Source of the DNA: a virus | DNA length: 64,000 nt | Strand: one strand, 5' to 3' | IMG/VR virus record: IMGVR_UViG_3300009528_000013 | Location: 1 to 64,000 of that record | Part shown: piece after piece, positions 16,495-24,128 of the stretch | How the letters are laid out: every line of letters begins with the position of its first letter | Numbering within the stretch: position 1 is the stretch's first letter | Program-made: the position numbers and the translations under genes | The notes under the pieces: model-generated | Databases searched by the model: none | Told to the model about the DNA's origin: nothing | What the model saw: the letters and a program-made list of their open reading frames with translations, nothing else

Positions 16495-16669
16495 GATAGA
16501 ATCCGGGATAACGCTTTTTCTTCTCTTCTCGACTAAGAGGTTTCTGTGATTCTGTATTGCACTCCGGAACAGAAACCCCCGCGTCGTTCATTCTGATTTT
16601 GATCTCTGGTGCGGTGCACATTTCGTCGGAACAAAACTTGCAGTCGAGGTTATCGCATTTTACGATCAT
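16472..16669 (-). CDS. small metal-binding protein, DUF1540-like
   Basis: Start at 16669 after AGGAGGG. MIVKCDNLDCKFCSDEMCTA then PEIKI and a later Cys matches the small Cys-rich DUF1540-type pattern (KCxxxxCxx...CxAxxIxI...C). Likely binds zinc. 65 residues. Confidence 0.65.
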   Translation of the reverse strand: MIVKCDNLDCKFCSDEMCTAPEIKIRMNDAGVSVPECNTESQKPLSREEKKKRYPGFYLGRIAED

Positions 16670-16836
16670 CGGCCATACCCTCCTGATCGTCTCTGCCCGG
16701 AACGGGCTGATCTCCAAAAGGTGGTTGTAACTGCTGACAGCCTGCGGCGAGCCAGTAGAGGAACTGCGCCAGCCGATTTCTATTCGATGGATCCGCTTCC
16801 AACCAAAAGCTACAGAATTACGGTTGAATCAAAAGA

Positions 16837-16942
16837 GTTTCAATCCTTGTTTTAATGGATAGGTATCTAAACCAGTCGAATCGTCGGTAACGACTGTGAT
16901 GTTGAGGTTTCAATCCTTGTTTTGATGGATCGGTTCCGATAG
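16837..16942. CRISPR. candidate miniature CRISPR array: two repeats, one spacer
   Basis: Two direct copies begin at 16837 and 16907, a 70-bp period. The shared core is GTTTCAATCCTTGTTTT, then A or G, then ATGGAT (24 nt, one mismatch). Copy 1 ends CTAAAC, so a 36-nt repeat is GTTT...AAAC, the usual CRISPR form. Copy 2 decays over its last 12 nt, as terminal repeats often do. Spacer 16873-16906 is 34 nt. A third, much weaker copy of the ATGGAT half lies 68 bp upstream (16786-16792). GTTTCAATCC starts are common in type I and III bacterial repeats. No cas genes are in the window. Confidence 0.55.
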
Positions 16943-16956
16943 TTTATCTACCAATT

Positions 16957-17088
16957 CTATCCCCTTTCTTTCGATCCGACCGGTCCTCTCGGAGGCGCAT
17001 CGGGTCGCTTGCAGACGAAGACGAGACCTGCAGTCGCACTGAGAATTATGAAACTCAGAATGATCCCTGTAATCCAACTACCGGACAT
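16957..17088 (-). CDS. small single-pass membrane protein, 43 aa
   Basis: Read directly: ATG at 17088 preceded by AAGGAGAATACC. Residues 5-26 (WITGIILSFIILSATAGLVF) are one hydrophobic helix, followed by a basic, Pro-rich tail (CKRPDAPPRGPVGSKERG). Could be a membrane anchor, a holin-like protein or a superinfection factor; nothing decides. Confidence 0.65.
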   Translation of the reverse strand: MSGSWITGIILSFIILSATAGLVFVCKRPDAPPRGPVGSKERG

Positions 17089-17098
17089 GGTATTCTCC

Positions 17099-17311
17099 TT
17101 AGAGTTGCCACACGTTTCCGTATCTGACTTTTACGAGTTCCGCACCGAATCCCTTTCGGTTCATCACTGAAGCAACCAGATCAGCTTCGCTCCTTGCCAT
17201 CCTCGTAGCGGCTACCGGGTCGGATGTCAATTCTGGCGTATTGTCCACCCCAGTAAACTTTATGAAGTATCCTGCTCCACTTCTTACGATACGATCCTTC
17301 TTCAGAGTCAT
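17099..17311 (-). CDS. hypothetical protein, 70 aa
   Basis: A beta-alpha pattern (RIVRSGAGYFIKF, then ARSEADLVASVMNRKGFG and VKVRYGNVW). Not recognised. Ends 10 bp before the small membrane protein's start. Confidence 0.65.
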   Translation of the reverse strand: MTLKKDRIVRSGAGYFIKFTGVDNTPELTSDPVAATRMARSEADLVASVMNRKGFGAELVKVRYGNVWQL

Positions 17312-17320
17312 AGCATTCTC

Positions 17321-17683
17321 CTACTCCTTATACCGAATAAATTTATAGTACCAATCCCGCTGTCCAGTATCACCGAAGGAAAAAAAGTCAAAGCGCTTAG
17401 CAGTCAACTCAAAGATAGCAACCCTACCGCTCTGCATATCAACTTCGACTTCTTCTCCATCTCCATCCCGCGTACCTCTTCCGATGTTGACGATCTGATC
17501 ACGGAAACAGCAGCGGTGCTCGAAATCAAGATGACTCGTATCAGTCTTTTTTCTTCTCAGCGTACCGATGTTCCTCGCAACGCTGACCCACAGGCTCGAC
17601 AATTTTTTCAAGATAACCCCACTCTCCAGTCTCTTCGTCAATTTCCCATTCGATCCGTATGTACTGAAACGCATATTTTGCAA
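17321..17683 (-). CDS. hypothetical protein, start uncertain
   Basis: The C-terminal 75 codons (from about 17550 to 17321) look coding: RVAIFELTAKRFDFFSFGDT and a final WYYKFIRYKE. The N-terminal part of the frame overlaps the 56-residue zinc-ribbon gene and is Arg/Lys-rich non-native sequence. No canonical start lies at the junction; ATG at 17426 is the first internal one. The true protein is probably 36-75 residues. Confidence 0.4.
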   Translation of the reverse strand: MQNMRFSTYGSNGKLTKRLESGVILKKLSSLWVSVARNIGTLRRKKTDTSHLDFEHRCCFRDQIVNIGRGTRDGDGEEVEVDMQSGRVAIFELTAKRFDFFSFGDTGQRDWYYKFIRYKE

Positions 17684-17711
17684 GCTTTCCGCATATATTA
17701 CAAGTCAACAT
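17541..17711 (-). CDS. zinc-ribbon protein, 56 aa
   Basis: Start at 17711 after AAAGGAG. MLTCNICGKLAKYAFQYIRI and later RCEEH give CxxC plus Cys/His, in the arrangement of a small zinc finger. Overlaps the upstream gene by 7 bp. Confidence 0.65.
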   Translation of the reverse strand: MLTCNICGKLAKYAFQYIRIEWEIDEETGEWGYLEKIVEPVGQRCEEHRYAEKKKD

Positions 17712-18016
17712 CGGGCTCTCTCCTTTGCTTCGCCTGCCAATCCCATTTTTAAATACTTCTTCCAGTAATCCGGCCAAGTCTGCTTGATCTTCCCTGCATT
17801 CTGGGGATCTGCTCTATCGAGAGCTTTCCCCAAGCACTGGACGAAAGAACCCCCGAATTTTATCATAGCAGATGCGACCATAAGGGCTTCTTCAAGATTA
17901 GAGAGACCCACTAGTCCTCTTTCCTTCGGTTTTATGCTCCTCAATACGATCTCATGTGCGTCAAGGATACCAAACGGTTGCCGTTCTTTATCCACTGGAA
18001 CCCGCTCTCCGCTCAT
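17705..18016 (-). CDS. hypothetical protein, 103 aa, helical
   Basis: Start at 18016 after AAAAGGAG. A mostly helical acidic/basic protein with LSNLEEALMVASAMIKFGGS in the middle. Not recognised. It lies 29 bp inside the end of the nuclease-like gene, so it is translated from the same message. Confidence 0.65.
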   Translation of the reverse strand: MSGERVPVDKERQPFGILDAHEIVLRSIKPKERGLVGLSNLEEALMVASAMIKFGGSFVQCLGKALDRADPQNAGKIKQTWPDYWKKYLKMGLAGEAKERARC

Positions 18017-18629
18017 CGAATCTCCTTTTGCCTTGAGCAATAATCCTCTTGGCTTTCTCTATCATCTTTTTCCGTTGTTCCCCGGGCAAACCTGCAAAAA
18101 CCGCAGACTCTACCATTTCCTCTAATGCCTCCAACAACTCAGCGATAAGGCAGACATCTGCGCCAAGCTTTTCGTCTTTCCCCTTCTCTCCGATGACCTG
18201 TTGAATTCGTTCCCGCAGAAGAGATCGAATCATCAAGGACCGAGTTGCTTCCGGCGTCTCTTCGGCCATTCGATTTATCTGGTCAATCATCGTTCTGGGC
18301 ATAAACAATGTTATCGATCTTGCTTCAATAATCAAAGGTTCTCCGCCATCCCAAGTTCGATTGCGATAAGGGCTTCCATCTGGATTGACCGTTTTTAGAA
18401 TGACAGAAGGATAAAATTGAGCCATCAATTCTACTTTCGGTCGAATACTGTGAAATGCTTGCTTTGTTCCAACAACTTCATAGAAAATATCTTCGCTCGA
18501 AACATAAAAATCAGGCTGATACGTAGTCGATCCCAGCCGAAATCTCTTAGATTCATATTCCCAGTCCAATCCTTTCGAGTCCAAAAAATCTGCGAAGATT
18601 CTTTCACACGGGAACATCTTCTTCGGCAT
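17988..18629 (-). CDS. PD-(D/E)XK-like nuclease fused to a ribbon-helix-helix domain
   Basis: 213 residues. Residues 1-95 resemble a Vsr/PD-(D/E)XK fold: a helix with FLDSKGLDWEYES, then TYQPDFYVSSEDIFYEVVG, where PD...E is kept but the usual lysine of ExK is Gly. Residues about 104-145 (SITLFMPRTMIDQINRMAEE then TPEATRSLMIRSLLRERI) match a ribbon-helix-helix DNA-binding unit. The rest is helical and basic. It overlaps the regulator gene 18604-18828 by 26 bp, and the two share one promoter. It may be a site-specific nuclease, a homing enzyme or a toxin-like pair. Confidence 0.65.
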   Translation of the reverse strand: MPKKMFPCERIFADFLDSKGLDWEYESKRFRLGSTTYQPDFYVSSEDIFYEVVGTKQAFHSIRPKVELMAQFYPSVILKTVNPDGSPYRNRTWDGGEPLIIEARSITLFMPRTMIDQINRMAEETPEATRSLMIRSLLRERIQQVIGEKGKDEKLGADVCLIAELLEALEEMVESAVFAGLPGEQRKKMIEKAKRIIAQGKRRFDERRAGSSG

Positions 18630-18828
18630 TGATCTTCACCTTTCCTTCGGAAGACATTCTCCCTGGAATTGAAAAGTCTCCGATGACATCTTCGGAACCT
18701 TCGGATCTGGAACGAAAAATGTCCAGAACCCGCCGAACCAATTCAGACAAAGAAATACCCTTCAATTCCGCCGTATCCCTTACCCAAACGAATAAAGGAT
18801 CTGAGATAAAAATCTGGATTTTTCGCAT
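18604..18828 (-). CDS. ribbon-helix-helix regulator, 74 aa
   Basis: RKIQIFISDPLFVWVRDTAE then LKGISLSELVRRVLDIFRS is a strand-helix-helix of the Arc/MetJ/CopG type. It is the first gene after a near-consensus promoter, and three tandem 10-12 bp words lie between the promoter and its start. Autoregulation is therefore likely. It may also control the downstream nuclease-like gene. Confidence 0.72.
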   Translation of the reverse strand: MRKIQIFISDPLFVWVRDTAELKGISLSELVRRVLDIFRSRSEGSEDVIGDFSIPGRMSSEGKVKINAEEDVPV

Positions 18829-18849
18829 CTGTTAAAACCTCCTGATTTT

Positions 18850-18882
18850 TGTTATATTCCATTTATACCCCGTTTATGTTCC
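18850..18882 (-). promoter_or_regulatory. candidate operator: three tandem AT-rich words
   Basis: On the minus strand, reading away from the -10 box: GGAACATAAACG, GGGTATAAAT, GGAATATAAC. They repeat every 10-12 bp, as ribbon-helix-helix proteins require for side-by-side dimers, and lie between the promoter and the regulator gene. Confidence 0.5.
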
Positions 18883-18885
18883 TTA

Positions 18886-18914
18886 AGTATAACACTTTTT
18901 CAAAGCAAAGTCAA
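18886..18914 (-). promoter_or_regulatory. strong sigma70-type promoter for the regulator/nuclease unit
   Basis: Minus strand TTGACT (18909-18914), 17-bp spacer, TATACT (18886-18891). One mismatch to consensus in each box. The 230 bp of 18829-19059 carry this control region and otherwise no gene. Confidence 0.85.
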
Positions 18915-19059
18915 GCATTTTTTCTCAAGACATAAGCACAAGGAACACAACAACTTGGAGGCTCTTCCAAAAGGCCGCGATCAAAAATTTAAGGATGGAA
19001 TCGCTAATATAAAGGGGGTCAATGACTTAACAACTCCACCCCATTAGAATTGACGCAGA

Positions 19060-19524
19060 TCAAAAAAAGCTCATCTGAGGATCCCGCTCGGCCTTCTCAA
19101 CCTCTTTCTTCAGAATCCGCATGGCATCGAGAACCGGGTGTACGATCTCTCCTCCCCGCTTCCGATAGATCATCGCTCGGAGATCTTTCAACTCATGCGC
19201 CTCCCAATCGGTCAGGCCTCGCTCTAAGGCTTCGATCATCATCGGGGGAAGCTCAACACCGGACTGCTCTCTCCGCATCACCTTCGCTCCAATATGAAAA
19301 TAGATCTGGGAGTGCTCGGCCGACATCGGAGCACGGAGACTTGCCGTATAAAGGTAAGCGCAGATTTCCGCATCGCCGACTTTCGGAACCTCATCGTCTT
19401 CGCAAGTCAAACCCACGAGTCCGAGTACCAGTCGTTCCTTCTTGATCGCTTCCAACAGCCACTCAGGAAGCGTGTCGGCCCAACCCAAGTCACCGACAAC
19501 CAATCTGTTCTCCTTCTCTTTCAC
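19060..19524 (-). CDS. hypothetical protein, 154 aa
   Basis: Not recognised. Beta-rich middle, helical C-terminal half (VHPVLDAMRILKKEVEKAER). Last gene before the 18.9 kb control region, so it ends the upstream transcription unit. Confidence 0.65.
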   Translation of the reverse strand: MKEKENRLVVGDLGWADTLPEWLLEAIKKERLVLGLVGLTCEDDEVPKVGDAEICAYLYTASLRAPMSAEHSQIYFHIGAKVMRREQSGVELPPMMIEALERGLTDWEAHELKDLRAMIYRKRGGEIVHPVLDAMRILKKEVEKAERDPQMSFF

Positions 19525-19573
19525 GAGGTCTCCTTTCGTATTAAATAGACCTGGTATGCAAATGACATTTCTC

Positions 19574-20089
19574 CTATCCCCCGTGGTCGGGAATAATAAG
19601 GCTGGTTTTCACGCCGTCCTCCTTGCAGATCCAGATCACCGACTTCCGGAGCCAGTACTTCACCAAGAGCAACGGCTTATCCTGCCACAACTCCATCCGC
19701 TTCCCAGTCTCACTCCACTTGAAGAACTGATTGTCGGTCTTGGCAACGGTATCACCGTTCAACAATGTGATCCGAGTGATTCGTGACATTCGATCCCCTG
19801 CGAGTCTTGCCCTTCGCAAGATCTCTTCCAAGACCTCGAATTCTCGAATGATAGGCAACATAGCTTTCGCCCAGGATGGATCAGCTAACAGATCCGTCCG
19901 ACCCCTATACTCCTTCACTACCGGCCGTAGATCTTCGATGTCGGTCTTAACCAGAGAAATCAGAAAATCCCGATGGTCTAAACGATCTGGCTCGGCTGCC
20001 AGGAGACTGACGACTTTACCAAGTTGCCGCTCGGCGTACTCCGTCAACTCCTCGGTCGACAATTCAGTTACTGGTTTTTCAATTCCCAT
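19574..20089 (-). CDS. hypothetical protein, 171 aa
   Basis: N-terminal 100 residues helical and acidic (TELSTEELTEYAERQLGKVV), C-terminal 70 beta-rich (ITRITLLNGDTVAKTDNQFF). Not recognised. Confidence 0.65.
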   Translation of the reverse strand: MGIEKPVTELSTEELTEYAERQLGKVVSLLAAEPDRLDHRDFLISLVKTDIEDLRPVVKEYRGRTDLLADPSWAKAMLPIIREFEVLEEILRRARLAGDRMSRITRITLLNGDTVAKTDNQFFKWSETGKRMELWQDKPLLLVKYWLRKSVIWICKEDGVKTSLIIPDHGG

Positions 20090-20100
20090 AGTCTTTTCCT

Positions 20101-20496
20101 TTACCTTTTCTTGATCCCCTGAAGGATGTTCTTACGCATTTTCGACAGGCTCAGTAACTGCCGATCAAACTTCACAATCTTATTGCTCAGATCAATCAGC
20201 ATCTTCATCTCATCGTCCGACGCCTTTCGAACAATCTCCTCCCCGCCGACGAAACCCGGAGCAAACTCCCGAGTAAAGATTACGTCATCGCTTGGCTTTG
20301 TTGCTTCTTCCGTATCTCCTTCGGGAAGAGTTTGCCGCGATATGAACTTCTGATATTCACACGCCGCTCTCCGAAGGTCCGTAATCAGACCCTCGATCTC
20401 ATCCACATCAATAGTGGCCGTCCATCCCTCATCATCATAAATACCGATCGTATCAGATCGTTCGGTACCGTCGAGCCATCCGTATTGAATTTCCAT
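20101..20496 (-). CDS. hypothetical protein, 131 aa
   Basis: Start at 20496 after GGAGGAGG. Acidic N-terminal half with strand pattern, then a basic helical tail (RQLLSLSKMRKNILQGIKKR). Not recognised. Confidence 0.65.
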   Translation of the reverse strand: MEIQYGWLDGTERSDTIGIYDDEGWTATIDVDEIEGLITDLRRAACEYQKFISRQTLPEGDTEEATKPSDDVIFTREFAPGFVGGEEIVRKASDDEMKMLIDLSNKIVKFDRQLLSLSKMRKNILQGIKKR

Positions 20497-20510
20497 CGTT
20501 GCCTCCTCCA

Positions 20511-21434
20511 TTATCCAATCTGATCTCCGATTTCGCCTTTCTCTAATTTCTCAAATACTGCTGCCTTCTCTTTCAGCTTGGCTTTCAACTGAGAGTGCTT
20601 CTCGAATTGAAAGGTAATCGTCTTATGCGCTCCCGGCTCGATTCGAGAAGTCTCCGATTGAGTCTCCTTCTCAACGTAGAAATCTAATCGATAGGGCCTG
20701 AGGAAGCTGAGGTCTGTCCGCGATTCGAGAGAGTAAATGAAATAAGCTCGAACCTTTCGGATTACTCCACCCTGAATCGCTTCCTCTTCGTAGAGGATTC
20801 TGGCCTTAGCACCTTCTGGCCAGATCAAGGTCATCGAAGGCTTCCACTCCCATCGTTGCGCTTCCTTCAACCATCCGGCGTGTTTTCGCAGCCATCGCCT
20901 CTCGGCAATCAATGCCTTCTCGTCAGGCGACAGTCTGAGTTCTTCTTCTCGCTCTTCGGATACCGGCTGGAAATCCAGACTCTTGCCCTCAATCACCACA
21001 GTAGTCTCCGCCTCCTCTTTCTTCGGCACCTTCGGAGCGACGGCCGGAGCAACGATCGTCGCTTCAGCTTCTTCTGAACGCTCCCCCTCTCCGCCGAACT
21101 TGTCCATGACCAAAATCTCAAGGAGTTCTGACGGCGAGCGCCGCTGGCTTCTTCCGGCTTCGAGTAGAAGACGTTTCACTTTGGGTTTCAAAAAGAACAG
21201 CGAGACCTCAAGCTCTCCGGAATGGGACAAACTCCGCTGGAATCGCTCTGTGTTCTTTTGACGATCCCAGACATCACGGAGTTCTTTTCGTAGGCCGACC
21301 TCGCGCGATACTCCGATCGCTCTGTAAATCAGCCAGTCCCAACTGATCCCCTCCTCCTCTCGAATCCTTTGAGCCTCCTCCCAAGCCTTCAGGCCCAACG
21401 AGATTTTCTTCCGTTCCAATCTATTCTCCTCCAT
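20511..21434 (-). CDS. hypothetical protein, 307 aa, possible RHH-like N-terminus
   Basis: Residues 8-55 (KKISLGLKAWEEAQRIREEE and onward) resemble a strand plus two helices, a possible ribbon-helix-helix. A second similar helical segment is SQRRSPSELLEILVMDKFGG. Then comes a Pro/Ala/Glu linker and a C-terminal beta-rich domain of about 110 residues. Not recognised as a whole. Largest unknown gene of the 19-24 kb stretch. Confidence 0.6.
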   Translation of the reverse strand: MEENRLERKKISLGLKAWEEAQRIREEEGISWDWLIYRAIGVSREVGLRKELRDVWDRQKNTERFQRSLSHSGELEVSLFFLKPKVKRLLLEAGRSQRRSPSELLEILVMDKFGGEGERSEEAEATIVAPAVAPKVPKKEEAETTVVIEGKSLDFQPVSEEREEELRLSPDEKALIAERRWLRKHAGWLKEAQRWEWKPSMTLIWPEGAKARILYEEEAIQGGVIRKVRAYFIYSLESRTDLSFLRPYRLDFYVEKETQSETSRIEPGAHKTITFQFEKHSQLKAKLKEKAAVFEKLEKGEIGDQIG

Positions 21435-21437
21435 TAG

Positions 21438-21952
21438 TTACAACGTGGTTCTGCATAGAACCTCTCTCGGAATGACCCACGGGGTCGTATATGATCCGAC
21501 AGGAGTTTGACTCACCGGCCTCGATAGAACGGCACTTACATAGCCGACATCGGGGAGATGCCGCGATACCACCGCTCGGAGTTCCATCCAACTCGACAGC
21601 TTCAGAAATTGATGGGTCTCTTGACGAGGATCGTTCGGCTCTCGCATTCTCCACGCCTGCGCTTTTAATTCTCCGCATTCACACCTCAGAAGAACAACGG
21701 GACGTAGGGAATTAAAAGCGTTCAGCAGAAGCGCGGGATTTTGGGACCATCCCCACCCCGGATCAGTCGGAAAAACAAAGATTCCCAGAGAGTCCTCGAA
21801 AGCGTCCGTCCTCTGATCCAACTGATAGATCAGACCGCCCCCCACTCGCCGTCCCTCTCCTCTCGAAATAGCCCCCCGAGAAAAATGCTGATTGGACTAA
21901 CCGACCAAAATTTGTTTTCTCTGATACGAACGACCTTATAGCATTCATTCAT
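21438..21952 (-). pseudogene. frameshifted paralogue of the 175-aa gene at 15.8 kb
   Basis: The frame from ATG at 21952 encodes MNECYKVVRIRENKFWSVSP then ISIFLGG, aligning with the start of the 15789-16316 protein. It stops before the conserved GGLIYQL...AFEDSLGIFV part, which continues in another frame down to 21438. One extra G in the six-G run (plus strand C-run 21872-21877) would restore a single frame. Either the gene is broken, it is frameshifted during translation, or the homopolymer was miscalled. The 135-codon lower frame is otherwise intact. Confidence 0.65.
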
Positions 21953-22418
21953 ATTCAGAATCCTCCTCTCGATTGAAACTTTCCCAGTCGCTTTCTTCGG
22001 CAAAGCTGAAATAATCCGGTATGCCGATGATCAGATGATCCAGTATCTGGATGCCCAACAGCTTCCCCGCCTTCCTTAGCCGGTTGGTGGAGTTTCGATC
22101 CGCATCCGACGGTGTGATGTTGCCGGACGGATGCACATGAATTAGAAGAATACTGGTACAGTTTGCTAAGATCGCCGCCTGGAAAACCTCCCGGGGTTCG
22201 ATGAAGCTCCGGTCGATTGTTCCTCTGGAAATTTCCTGCATCCCCACGATGCAATGATTTGTATTGAGGAAAACCACGTAAAAAGTTTCCACGGTCTCCG
22301 CTCTTAAAAAGGCGAAATGCTTTACCACCGACTCAGGGCTGGTGAACTGCTGATCGTATCCTGGCCGATCCTCTCGAATGAGTTGAACCCGCCAACGCGG
22401 TATGGCTGTTTCGGACAT
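21945..22418 (-). CDS. RadC-like JAB/MPN metalloprotein
   Basis: 157 residues from ATG 22418. HVHPSGNITPSDAD is the HxHPSGx4PSxxD metal motif of the RadC/JAB family. ETFYVVFLNTNHCIVGMQEI precedes it with the conserved strand and the upstream Glu region, and DHLIIG follows. The N-terminal HhH part of full-length RadC is absent. RadC-like genes are frequent in phages and mobile elements; the biochemical role is unsettled. Start chosen at MSETAIPRW; a second ATG seven codons upstream is possible. Confidence 0.88.
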   Translation of the reverse strand: MSETAIPRWRVQLIREDRPGYDQQFTSPESVVKHFAFLRAETVETFYVVFLNTNHCIVGMQEISRGTIDRSFIEPREVFQAAILANCTSILLIHVHPSGNITPSDADRNSTNRLRKAGKLLGIQILDHLIIGIPDYFSFAEESDWESFNREEDSEYE

Positions 22419-22431
22419 CTTTCCCTCTCTT

Positions 22432-22662
22432 TCAGTCATGTTTCAAATCCGCAGTTGGAAACCAATACCGATCCCTCGACACAGGCACTGACACAACCTC
22501 CGCCTCAAGAGCCACACCGGTATCCCAATTATAAACTTCATCGCCACACTCCGTACAGACCACAATCGGGCACCGCTTCCCCTCTGCCTGACACGCCTCG
22601 CAATCCAAATCCCGACAGAGCGTTTTCTGTCGGCACCTTCCACAGAACATCCGGTAATACAT
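22432..22662 (-). CDS. zinc-ribbon protein, 76 aa
   Basis: Start at 22662 after AAGGAGG. Four Cys pairs: CGRC, CRDLDCEAC, CPIVVC and CTECG, a likely double zinc site. Ends inside the start of the RadC-like gene. Confidence 0.68.
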   Translation of the reverse strand: MYYRMFCGRCRQKTLCRDLDCEACQAEGKRCPIVVCTECGDEVYNWDTGVALEAEVVSVPVSRDRYWFPTADLKHD

Positions 22663-23003
22663 CACGCCTCCTTAGATCCTTCGCCGAAGTGAGGAACCTG
22701 GGAAAATTCCAGTTCATAATGCCAGGACCCAAGACTCAACTCACGAAAAGGTAGTTTTTCGAGATACCCCTGCTCTTCGCACCAAACTAAGGCTTTCGGA
22801 AATTCCTGATACAGGCCCTCCTGAAAATCCGGATCCTCCGGCTGCTTCGGGTGCAACCGCCGGTACTCTCTTTGCAACTCTGCCGGGTCGATCTCACGTA
22901 AAGCTTTGCAACATGCGACCACCTCGTAATCTTCCATCGTCCCAACTGAAACTACGAAGATGGCGCCCTTCGGAATTTTTTCCGCCTGCGTTGTTTCAGC
23001 CAT
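22662..23003 (-). CDS. hypothetical protein, 113 aa
   Basis: Start at 23003 after AAGGGAAAGGG. The longer frame to 23147 overlaps the zinc gene upstream. Alpha/beta; no motif recognised. Confidence 0.6.
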   Translation of the reverse strand: MAETTQAEKIPKGAIFVVSVGTMEDYEVVACCKALREIDPAELQREYRRLHPKQPEDPDFQEGLYQEFPKALVWCEEQGYLEKLPFRELSLGSWHYELEFSQVPHFGEGSKEA

Positions 23004-23206
23004 CACCCTTTCCCTTCTGAGAGTGGGACTTTGTGCCCCAGGCGATTCTTCCCCGACTTCCGGATCTCCCTCCCTCCGCAGTTTGCCGTGTCCAGGCGGT
23101 CGCAGTCCCGACAGGCTAACCGACCACTCATCTGTACCGATAGACATTCTGCTGTCAGACTTCCAGGGGGAAGGGTGAAACAGGTGCTTCTGATTCTTGA
23201 TCTCAT
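23003..23206 (-). CDS. small Cys protein, 67 aa
   Basis: Start at 23206 after GGAAGGAGG. CFTLPPGSL, then CRDCDRLDTANCGG give four Cys in a probable zinc site. TGATG couples it to the 113-residue gene. Confidence 0.6.
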   Translation of the reverse strand: MRSRIRSTCFTLPPGSLTAECLSVQMSGRLACRDCDRLDTANCGGREIRKSGKNRLGHKVPLSEGKG

Positions 23207-23229
23207 GTCCAAACGCCTCCTTCCTTCAG

Positions 23230-23520
23230 CTATCCTTGCATCTCTTCCGCCTCAGCAATCGCCTCCCGGATGTCAGTTCCATCGAGACAAGTCTTCTCAA
23301 AACCGGCCCGCTCAATCTTCTCAACCAGGTCTTTTGCGGCTTGGAGAAGTCGGGACTCGATCCACTCTTCGCCCTCCCAAAGGGAATCTTCCGGTTCTCC
23401 GACTCGGTCGATTGTTCTCGTAGGTAAGGTATCAAAATCCCGGACCCGAACCTCGACCCCACGCGGACATTCAACGTGCTGAACTCTTCCGTTTCTCACT
23501 TCGACTAAGACAGTCTTCAT
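23230..23520 (-). CDS. hypothetical protein, 96 aa, paralogue of the 25.9 kb gene
   Basis: Start at 23520 (ATGA overlap, AAGGAGG upstream). The first 35 residues (MKTVLVEVRNGRVQHV, then VEVRVRDFD) share the VxVEIxxGxVQxV...VEVxVxxYD pattern with the gene at 25887-26192. The remainder is helical. A small family common in phages; function unknown. Confidence 0.65.
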   Translation of the reverse strand: MKTVLVEVRNGRVQHVECPRGVEVRVRDFDTLPTRTIDRVGEPEDSLWEGEEWIESRLLQAAKDLVEKIERAGFEKTCLDGTDIREAIAEAEEMQG

Positions 23521-23693
23521 CGCTTGATCCTCCTTAACCAAAGCCACCAAAGCCACCATCTTCGTTTCTTCCGCTTTTCGTCTTTCTTCTTTTTTTCCTT
23601 GTGTCTACGCACCGAGTCGAAGACCATTTGCCTAAACTGAGGATTAACTCCTTCCTTCTTTGCGGCCTCGATAAATCTCGTTGCGATTTTCAT
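23517..23693 (-). CDS. 58-aa basic protein with a Trp/Arg-rich tail
   Basis: Read directly: ATG at 23693 after GAGGACCAAGCG; the stop overlaps the next start as ATGA. The body is helical, then a Lys run (HKEKKKKDEKRKKR), and it ends RRWWLWWLWLRRIKR. Such a Trp/Arg amphipathic tail resembles membrane-active peptides. No signal peptide. Role unknown. Confidence 0.65.
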   Translation of the reverse strand: MKIATRFIEAAKKEGVNPQFRQMVFDSVRRHKEKKKKDEKRKKRRWWLWWLWLRRIKR

Positions 23694-23722
23694 CGCTTGG
23701 TCCTCTTTCGGTTTCGAGTTCG

Positions 23723-24094
23723 CTACCCAGACGATTTCTCCGCTTGCTTCTTGAGACCCTCCCTGTTGTAGTCTTTCGACCGCTCGATCACACAGAGTAT
23801 TCTCCAGGTATGCTTCGCCTCCTGAATCAATTCCACGAATCGCCTTTGTTCTTCCGCTGCCGCATCCTGTAGGCGATCGAAGTCGTTTTCCGCGACTTCG
23901 GCTTGAATCGAAATGCCCGATTGGCCCTCCATTACATGAGCGCGACCGCTGGACGTGAAGTACGGCATCTTTTCGGCCAACGCTCTGCCCAGAGCCATCT
24001 CAGTCGCTCCGTCAACTTTCGGATCCAACTCCACCCTCGCAGTGATCGTACCGCCTCGAACTTCTACGTCGGTAAACTTCATCGGTCCTCTCAT
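23723..24094 (-). CDS. hypothetical protein, 123 aa
   Basis: ATG at 24094 has AAAGGAG nine bases upstream. N-terminal half strand-rich (VEVRGGTITARVELDPKVDG), C-terminal half helical and charged. Not recognised. Confidence 0.65.
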   Translation of the reverse strand: MRGPMKFTDVEVRGGTITARVELDPKVDGATEMALGRALAEKMPYFTSSGRAHVMEGQSGISIQAEVAENDFDRLQDAAAEEQRRFVELIQEAKHTWRILCVIERSKDYNREGLKKQAEKSSG

Positions 24095-24128
24095 CTGAAC
24101 GCTCCTTTCGGTTTTCCAGACCGGTGAT

